Positions 57,948 to 64,000 of a stretch of 64,000 nt of DNA are shown one piece after another. The notes beneath the pieces are model-generated. The model saw only the letters and a list, made by a program, of their open reading frames with translations. It was not told the origin of the DNA and did not search any database. The stretch is from positions 283,543 through 347,542 of the forward strand of contig NZ_JAJAVF010000002.1 in the NCBI RefSeq assembly GCF_020531845.1, in the 5' to 3' direction. Numbering within the stretch: the stretch's first letter is position 1; the number at the start of each line of letters is the position of its first letter. Position numbers and translations under genes: made by a program. This DNA is from Methylobacillus methanolivorans. Its GTDB lineage: Bacteria > Pseudomonadota > Gammaproteobacteria > Burkholderiales > Methylophilaceae.

Positions 57948-60900
57948 ATGGGGAAGAAAAAATATGGGTGGTCATGGGCCGCAGGTGTATTTATCCTCGG
58001 TGTGGTCGTAACGGCAATCATCGCCCGTGCTCAGTTTTATAACAGCAGCCTACAGTCCCGTCAGTTCGAGCTGGTACACACGGCTAGTCAAGAACTCCAG
58101 CATTCCATCCAGTCTGAAATCCAGCATTCCATAGACTTTGTGCAGGCGACGGGATGGTTGTTCAATGCTAGTCAATCTGTCAGTCGCAAAGAGTTTGCCG
58201 AGTTTGCCGTACAGGCACTCCAGCATAGTCATATGCTCACTGAGTTACAGTGGAGGCCCCGCGTCAAGGCCGCCGAGATACCGGGTTTGGTAGAGGCGGC
58301 TACGCAGGATGGGCTGATAGGCTTCCGCTTGCTGGAACAGTCTAGCAATGGTGCTTTTGTTCCCGCCCATGTTCGCGCCGAGTATTTCCCAATTTTCTAT
58401 AGTGAGATGTCCTTTGAGGAAACAGCCAATCCTTCCTTATTGGGGGTAGATACTGCTGGAATGCCTGATTTTGAGGTGCTTGAGCAGGGGGTGGCTAATG
58501 GACATACGGTGATGGTGAGCCAGATGGATACTCGCCAGATCATGGTCACTGTGCCTGTTTTTTCAGGGGGTGAGCGCAATATGGCTGCCCTTACTGGCTA
58601 TGTGGCTGGTCGCTTATCTCTACAGCAATTATTGCATACTGTGGAGCAGCAGGCTGAAAAGCTGGGCCTGGATGTCATCCTGCTTGACCATGCAGGTATG
58701 CGGCTGCCTGTCCTGCAAGTCATTGGCCAGAATAGTAGCTTGCTTCAGCTAGATCCCAAACAAGCTTATGAGCCAGGCGTATTCGATGTCAGTCTGCCGT
58801 TCAATGTTGCCGATTTTTCTGGCACTTTGGTGGTGCATCCGCATGCGGGATTGTCTGATCAACATGCGTGGTCGCTAGTGGCGATTGTTGGGATGGGCGT
58901 TTTGATTTCCTTGCTGCTTGCAGGTCTGCTGTATCGCATGTTGGGTGAGCAACGTGCTGTCAAACTGTCGCAAGAGCAGTTGGATAGCCTGACTGGCAAT
59001 TTACCTGTGGGAGTTTTCCAGATCCATGCCGGCAATGGTACGCCCGCGCGTTTTACTTTTGTGAACGCCAGTGCCTGCCAACTGCTTGAGGTGAAAGAAC
59101 AGCAGATATTGGCGAATTGGCAGGAGGCTTTTGCGCATGTCGTGCTAGAGGATAAACAGGATTTATTACTAGCATTGCGTCACGCCAAGGATCACAAGCA
59201 GTTGTGGGAGGGTGAGTTCCGCTTGCAAGTAGGCGATAAGTTTCGATGGATACGTGCTCGTGCCATTCCCAGGCATACCCTGCTAAGGGAGTTGGTATAT
59301 AACGGTTTTCTCGAGGATGTGACTGAACACAAACGCATCGAGACGGAAATTAGGTCACAAAGCCTGTTCTTGCAGCAACTGATTGATAATATTCCCAGCC
59401 CCTTGTTCTTCAAGGGCAGTGATAGCCGCTTTCTTGGGTGTAACCGTGCTTATGAGCATGAGTTTGGTATTCCCCGAGATCACATGATTGGCAAGACAGT
59501 ATTGGAAATGGAGTATTTGCCATATGAGGATCGCTTGGCTTATCAGGATGAAGATGAGCACGTAATCGCGACGGGTGCCACGGTGCATAAAGCCCTGTCA
59601 TTAAGGTTTGCCGATGGAAAAATGCATCAGGTGCTGTATTGGGTCAGTGGCTTCAAATTGCCAGATGGGACGATAGGTGGCTTGGTTGGGTCTATTGTCG
59701 ATATTACCGCGCAGCGTGAAGCTCAGCAGGCGCTGAGCCTTGCCATTGACCAGCAAAAAGCTTTGTTTGATTCTGCTCCATTGGGTATCTTGGAGTTGAG
59801 GAATCGTCGTGTTATCCAGTGCAACCGCAAATTTGAGGCGATGTTGGGCTATGAACCAGGTGAGTTACTCGGGCATTCAACCCGGGAGTGGTTCTCGAGC
59901 GATGAGGATTTTGCCCTAGTAGGCAAAAGTTACGACATGTTGCGGCACGGTGAGACTTATATCGGTGAACATCAATTCACCCGCAAGGATGATAGTAAGT
60001 TGTGGTGTCGGATTTTTGGTCATGCCGTCGATATTCACGATCCTGAGCATCATAGCGTGTGGCAGTTTGAGGACATTACGGAAAAACGCCTAATCGATGA
60101 GCAGTTGCGTCTGGCACGTGACATGGCAGAAGAGGCGACCTTGGCTAAGTCGATGTTCCTTGCCAATATGAGCCATGAAATCCGTACTCCAATGAATGCA
60201 GTCATTGGTTTGGCACATTTGGCCTTGAAAACTGAGTTGGACCCCAGGCAGCGTGATTACATTACCAAAATCCACAGCGCAGGTATTTCATTACTGTCAG
60301 TCATCAATGACATCTTGGATTTCAGCAAGATCGAGTCAGGCAAGATGGATCTTGAGCAGGTGGAATTCTCGCTTGACCAGGTCTTGAGCAGTGTCACCAA
60401 TACCTTGGTACATCCTGCGAGTGATGCCAGCTTGGAGTTGTTGTTTGATGTAGCGGATGATGTGCCACGTAACTTGGTCGGTGATCCTTTACGATTGGGG
60501 CAGGTTTTACTTAATCTGGTTAGCAATGCCATCAAGTTCACCCACGACGGTGAAGTCATTATTCGCTGCCAACTCCTGGATTCCAATGATCAACAGATCA
60601 AGTTGCAGTTTTTCGTGATCGATTCCGGGATTGGCATGGATGAGGAAACCTGCTCGCGCCTATTCCAGCCATTTGTGCAGGCCGATGGTTCCACTACGCG
60701 TAAATATGGCGGTACCGGCTTGGGCCTGACCATATGCAAACGGCTGGTTGGCATGATGCAAGGGGATATTTGGGTAACCAGCATGCCCGGGCAAGGCTCC
60801 ACATTTACGTTTACTGCCTGGTTTGGCAATGGACAGCCAACTAGGCCTTATATCCTCACCAATGAACTCAATGACCTGCATGTGTTGGTGGTGGATGATA

Positions 60901-62303
60901 ACCTCACGGCCAGGAGCATTCTTGCTAGCCAATTGAGCTTCCTGCCTTGCAAGATCAGCCATGCCAATTCAGGCATGGAGGCGGTGGCGACAGTCAGGGA
61001 TATGCAACATGTCTTGCCTGTAGACCTAGTGTTGATGGATTGGAAAATGCCCGGCTTGAGTGGGCTAGAGGCTGCTCGCCTGATCAGACACGACAGTAGC
61101 TTGAGCAAAATGCCTGCCATTATCATGGTGACAGCCTATGGGCGTGATGAAATCATCAAGGAATGCGAGGATTTGAAGCTAGAAGGTTTTCTCATCAAGC
61201 CTGTGAGCCAATCCACCCTGATTGATACATTGGTCGGTATCTACAGTAAGCCCATGGAAAACTGGGAGTACGTGCCTCAAGGCGAGCATTATGATCTCAC
61301 AGGCATGCGCTTGTTGGTGGTCGAGGATAATGAAATCAATCAGCAGATTGCTGCTGAGCTACTACAGGCTGTGGGTGCAATCGTACAGATTGCTGAGCAT
61401 GGTCAGGTTGCACTAGATAAGCTTGGTGAGCCAAGTGCGCATTATGATGCCGTATTGATGGACTTACAGATGCCAATCATGGATGGATACGAGGCAACAC
61501 GCCAGATTCGAGCCAATCCAAGTTTCGATCATTTGCCGATATTGGCGATGACGGCGCATGCCACCATGGAAGAGCGCCAGCGCTGCATAGAGCTTGGCAT
61601 GGTGGCCCATATCACCAAACCGATTGATCCAGATATGCTCTATCAGGCTCTTGCCTGTATTTATGTTCAACATGAGTCTGCAGTTGAAAATGCAGCATAC
61701 ATTGCAGGGGAATATACAGTGCTGGAAATTCAAGGGTTTAATGTCTCAGATGCATTACGGCGTGTTGCGGGTAACCAGGAGTTGTATCGTCGTTTGCTGA
61801 TGCAATTTAGTCAGAGCCAGCAAGGCACAGTGGAGCAGATACGCAGCAACTTACTGGAGCATCGTCAAGCTGATGCCATTAGGCTGGTACATAACTTGAA
61901 AGGTGTGGCGGCTAACTTGGGGGCACAAGGCTTGGCTGATGTGGCTGCAGAGCTTGAGCAAGTCTTGGTCGAGGCAAGGGATGAGAAGGCAGTGCTGGAG
62001 CAGCTTGATGTAGCGTTGACGGATGCCATAGCAGCGGTGATGCGCGTATTGGCACATCCAGTTGCCGAAACCTCGGCGATTCAACTTACACAGCAGGAGC
62101 GGCAGCGATTGCTACAGCAGTTAAGTCAATATCTGGAAGCAAGAGATGCCAGTGTGCAGGATTTTCTTACTCAGCAGTCAGCGGAGTTAAGGTCGATGTT
62201 GACTGCACAGCAATATGGCAGGTTGATTGAGTTTGTCAGCGTTTATCAATTTGATGCGGCTTTACTGTTGGTGAAGCCATTATTGGTCACAACTTCTCAT
62301 TAG
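57948..62303 (+). CDS. Hybrid sensor kinase (CHASE-PAS3-HisKA-HATPase-REC2-Hpt)
   Basis: 1451 aa from the ATG at 57948; a GTG two codons earlier is possible. Order (approximate): transmembrane helix 10-30; periplasmic CHASE domain 60-240 (RPRVKAAEIPGLVEAATQDG); second helix 312-332; three PAS domains about 340-725; HisKA with FLANMSHEIRTPMNAVIG (His near 743); HATPase with NLVSNAIKFT, DSGIGMDEE and GTGLGLTIC; receiver 1 near 980-1095 (VVDDN, LMDWKMPG); receiver 2 near 1120-1240 (VVEDNEINQ, LMDLQMPIMDG); Hpt with HNLKG near 1315. The full phosphorelay is therefore in one protein. The Hpt should pass phosphate to the receiver of the HD-GYP protein, 24 bases downstream. The ligand of CHASE is unknown (small extracellular molecules in known cases). 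Confidence 0.95.
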   Translation: MGKKKYGWSWAAGVFILGVVVTAIIARAQFYNSSLQSRQFELVHTASQELQHSIQSEIQHSIDFVQATGWLFNASQSVSRKEFAEFAVQALQHSHMLTELQWRPRVKAAEIPGLVEAATQDGLIGFRLLEQSSNGAFVPAHVRAEYFPIFYSEMSFEETANPSLLGVDTAGMPDFEVLEQGVANGHTVMVSQMDTRQIMVTVPVFSGGERNMAALTGYVAGRLSLQQLLHTVEQQAEKLGLDVILLDHAGMRLPVLQVIGQNSSLLQLDPKQAYEPGVFDVSLPFNVADFSGTLVVHPHAGLSDQHAWSLVAIVGMGVLISLLLAGLLYRMLGEQRAVKLSQEQLDSLTGNLPVGVFQIHAGNGTPARFTFVNASACQLLEVKEQQILANWQEAFAHVVLEDKQDLLLALRHAKDHKQLWEGEFRLQVGDKFRWIRARAIPRHTLLRELVYNGFLEDVTEHKRIETEIRSQSLFLQQLIDNIPSPLFFKGSDSRFLGCNRAYEHEFGIPRDHMIGKTVLEMEYLPYEDRLAYQDEDEHVIATGATVHKALSLRFADGKMHQVLYWVSGFKLPDGTIGGLVGSIVDITAQREAQQALSLAIDQQKALFDSAPLGILELRNRRVIQCNRKFEAMLGYEPGELLGHSTREWFSSDEDFALVGKSYDMLRHGETYIGEHQFTRKDDSKLWCRIFGHAVDIHDPEHHSVWQFEDITEKRLIDEQLRLARDMAEEATLAKSMFLANMSHEIRTPMNAVIGLAHLALKTELDPRQRDYITKIHSAGISLLSVINDILDFSKIESGKMDLEQVEFSLDQVLSSVTNTLVHPASDASLELLFDVADDVPRNLVGDPLRLGQVLLNLVSNAIKFTHDGEVIIRCQLLDSNDQQIKLQFFVIDSGIGMDEETCSRLFQPFVQADGSTTRKYGGTGLGLTICKRLVGMMQGDIWVTSMPGQGSTFTFTAWFGNGQPTRPYILTNELNDLHVLVVDDNLTARSILASQLSFLPCKISHANSGMEAVATVRDMQHVLPVDLVLMDWKMPGLSGLEAARLIRHDSSLSKMPAIIMVTAYGRDEIIKECEDLKLEGFLIKPVSQSTLIDTLVGIYSKPMENWEYVPQGEHYDLTGMRLLVVEDNEINQQIAAELLQAVGAIVQIAEHGQVALDKLGEPSAHYDAVLMDLQMPIMDGYEATRQIRANPSFDHLPILAMTAHATMEERQRCIELGMVAHITKPIDPDMLYQALACIYVQHESAVENAAYIAGEYTVLEIQGFNVSDALRRVAGNQELYRRLLMQFSQSQQGTVEQIRSNLLEHRQADAIRLVHNLKGVAANLGAQGLADVAAELEQVLVEARDEKAVLEQLDVALTDAIAAVMRVLAHPVAETSAIQLTQQERQRLLQQLSQYLEARDASVQDFLTQQSAELRSMLTAQQYGRLIEFVSVYQFDAALLLVKPLLVTTSH

Positions 62304-62327
62304 AAAAATCTCCTAGGAATCACGGCG

Positions 62328-63425
62328 ATGCACAATATACCGGATACAAAAAGCAAACAAACGATCCTGGTCATTGACGATACCCCGGAAAATCTCTCGG
62401 TGATTAATGCCTTGCTGCGTGAGTTCTATCAAGTCAAAGTCTCCACCAGCGGGGTGGATGGCCTCAATGTAGCGCAGATGCAGGCACAGCCTGACTTGAT
62501 CTTACTCGATATCATGATGCCGGATATTGACGGTTATGAAGTCTGCCGACAGCTCAAGGCTAATCCGGTGACAGAAAATATTCCTGTCATTTTTCTGACG
62601 GCCAAAATTCACATGGAAGACGAACAACGTGGTTTTGATGTAGGTGCAGTGGATTACATCGTCAAGCCCATCAGTCCTCCCATTGTATTAGCCCGTATCC
62701 AGACGCATCTTTTTCTCAAGGATCAGCGCCGTTTCCTGGAGTACCAGGTTGAGCAACGCACGCGCGAGATCGCACTGATCCAGGACGTAACCATCTATGC
62801 CTTGGCCTCGCTGGCTGAAACACGCGATAACGAGACTGGAAACCATATTCGCCGTACGCAGAATTATGTGCGGTTATTGGCGGAAAAGCTGCGCGATCAC
62901 CCGCGATTTTCTGCGCAACTGACCACTCCGGTGATTGCGTTGCTATACAAATCTGCCCCATTGCACGACATTGGCAAGGTAGGTATTCCCGACCATATTC
63001 TGCTCAAGCCCGGGCCATTGACGGCGGAAGAGTACGAGATCATGAAAAAGCATGCCCAATTGGGTGCCAATGCCTTGATTGAGGCAGAAAAGCTGATTGG
63101 GCGCGAAAACAACTTCCTGCAATATGCGCGCGAAATCGCCATGTGGCACCATGAGCATTGGGATGGTTCAGGGTATCCGGATGGGCTGCGTGGTGAAGAT
63201 ATCCCTGTTTCAGCACGTTTGATGGCATTGGCTGATGTCTATGATGCCTTGATCAGTGAGCGGGTATATAAACAGGCATTCGATCACGATGTGGCGGTGC
63301 AAACTATTATTGAGGGGCGCGGCACGCATTTCGATCCTGATATCGTTGATGCATTTCTTGCTGTGAAAGATCAGTTCCAGCATATTGCTGAGCAATATCA
63401 TGACCGTTATACCAAACTCAAGTGA
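62328..63425 (+). CDS. Response regulator with HD-GYP phosphodiesterase
   Basis: 365 aa. An N-terminal receiver (ILVIDDTPENLSVINALL, phospho-Asp in LILLDIMMPDIDGYEVC, lysine in YIVKPISPP) and a C-terminal HD-GYP domain: SLAETRDNETGNHIRRTQNY, HDIGKVGIPDHILLKPG, HHEHWDGSGYPDGLRGEDIP. HD-GYP enzymes linearise c-di-GMP and often hydrolyse it to GMP, lowering c-di-GMP. With the hybrid kinase it forms a complete signal path whose output would oppose the GGDEF protein at 16.1 kb. A terminator follows. Confidence 0.95.
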   Translation: MHNIPDTKSKQTILVIDDTPENLSVINALLREFYQVKVSTSGVDGLNVAQMQAQPDLILLDIMMPDIDGYEVCRQLKANPVTENIPVIFLTAKIHMEDEQRGFDVGAVDYIVKPISPPIVLARIQTHLFLKDQRRFLEYQVEQRTREIALIQDVTIYALASLAETRDNETGNHIRRTQNYVRLLAEKLRDHPRFSAQLTTPVIALLYKSAPLHDIGKVGIPDHILLKPGPLTAEEYEIMKKHAQLGANALIEAEKLIGRENNFLQYAREIAMWHHEHWDGSGYPDGLRGEDIPVSARLMALADVYDALISERVYKQAFDHDVAVQTIIEGRGTHFDPDIVDAFLAVKDQFQHIAEQYHDRYTKLK

Positions 63426-63443
63426 ATAGGCAGTGATGAGCAT

Positions 63444-63477
63444 AAAAAAAGGATTGCAGATGCAATCCTTTTTTATT
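63444..63477. terminator. Bidirectional rho-independent terminator
   Basis: AAAAAAAGGATTGC and GCAATCCTTTTTT form a long stem with an AGAT loop. It ends the HD-GYP transcript and also faces the leftward ybiT gene. Confidence 0.92.
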
Positions 63478-63499
63478 TAGACAGAATATTCAGGTCTGA

Positions 63500-64000
63500 T
63501 TATTCAACACCTTGGCTGGTGAGGTAGTCTTCATAATTGCCACTGAAATCGACAATGCCATCGGCCTTGATTTCAATGATGCGGGTAGCCAGCGAGCTGA
63601 CGAATTCGCGGTCATGGCTGACGAAGAATAAGGTGCCCTTGTATTTGTCCAGCGCAGTATTCAGTGCTTCGATGGATTCCATATCCATGTGGTTGGTGGG
63701 TTCATCCATCAGCAGCACGTTACTGCGAGCCAGCATTAGCTGACCATACAGCATGCGGCCCTTTTCACCACCGGATAATACCTTGACGGACTTTTTGGTA
63801 TCCTCGCCGGAGAACAGCAAACGTCCCAACATGCTGCGTACGGATTGATCGTCATCGCCTTGTTGCGTGAATTGCGACATCCAGTCGAACAGGTTGAGGT
63901 CTTTCTCAAACTCGTATTCGTGATCCTGCGCGAAATAACCCAGCTTGGCCTTGTCCGTCCACTTGATTTCACCGTGATTCGGTACTAGGTCGCCGGCCAG
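63500..64000 (-). CDS. ybiT: ABC-F ATPase, YbiT type (partial)
   Basis: The last 166 codons of a gene that starts beyond the window; the minus frame is open from 64000. It shows the second ABC domain: signature [20 protein letters not shown], Walker [21 protein letters not shown], and the switch [20 protein letters not shown]. The ending [20 protein letters not shown] is like YbiT. ABC-F proteins act on the ribosome E site and help with stalled translation; they have no membrane part. Confidence 0.9.
   Translation of the reverse strand: MAGDLVPNHGEIKWTDKAKLGYFAQDHEYEFEKDLNLFDWMSQFTQQGDDDQSVRSMLGRLLFSGEDTKKSVKVLSGGEKGRMLYGQLMLARSNVLLMDEPTNHMDMESIEALNTALDKYKGTLFFVSHDREFVSSLATRIIEIKADGIVDFSGNYEDYLTSQGVE

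Overview
The window looks like the chromosome of a Gram-negative betaproteobacterium. It carries hslO, lolA and an outer-membrane lipocalin, gluQ, pilU, a PEP-CTERM exosortase substrate, polyphosphate:AMP phosphotransferase, and an rpiA-dhaL-dhaK sugar operon. Protein style and gene order suggest a methylotroph of the Methylophilaceae, perhaps near Methylobacillus. That placement is inference from gene content; there is no rRNA gene here to confirm it. Most of the window is housekeeping DNA at roughly 50 percent GC, with short gaps and clear rho-independent terminators.

Layout: 1-7.7 kb holds the end of a sensor kinase, a DUF2490 envelope protein, an EF-hand/BON protein, then a leftward run rhlE-recQ-DUF188-blc, rsuA and a DUF3617 protein. 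7.8-11.8 kb is a patchwork of small rightward genes: an Nmad2-like protein, a LysE exporter, a GNAT, yjdM-csaA, a frameshifted HARE-HTH/T5orf172 gene and a VOC protein. 11.8-14.2 kb is the leftward rpiA-dhaL-dhaK operon. 14.2-22.8 kb has an rRNA/tRNA methyltransferase, hslO, a GAF-GGDEF diguanylate cyclase, gluQ, DUF3301, pilU, an unrecognised internally duplicated protein and a two-domain PPK2. 22.9-24.3 kb is amt behind a visible NtrC site and sigma-54 promoter.

24.3-32.4 kb is a type I restriction-modification island read leftward (hsdM, DUF3800, hsdS, an AT-rich unknown, hsdR). The middle of the island is much more AT-rich than its ends. 32.6-34.2 kb has ybaN and ispD-ispF. 34.2-39.8 kb is a CzcCBA/CusCBA-type tripartite metal efflux operon. 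39.9-42 kb carries an Smr-domain gene, trxB and dps. 42.6-50.9 kb is the conserved block ftsK-lolA-rarA-serS, here split by two genes: a TPR/beta-barrel outer-membrane protein and a FecR-domain protein with a C-terminal beta-barrel-like region. 50.9-56.2 kb has a CPA2 antiporter, mltF, a FxDxF PEP-CTERM protein, tRNA-Ser(CGA) and an EamA transporter. 56.4-63.4 kb has an Hsp70-like protein, a very large CHASE/PAS hybrid kinase and its probable partner, a REC/HD-GYP c-di-GMP phosphodiesterase. The window ends inside an ABC-F gene of the YbiT type.

The best candidates for something undescribed are: the unknown AT-rich gene translationally coupled to hsdS, next to DUF3800 in the restriction operon; the TPR-barrel plus FecR pair wedged into the ftsK-lolA-rarA-serS block, which looks like an exporter and its cargo; and the orphan Nmad2-like protein near a HARE-HTH/T5orf172 gene broken by a 5-bp tandem duplication.
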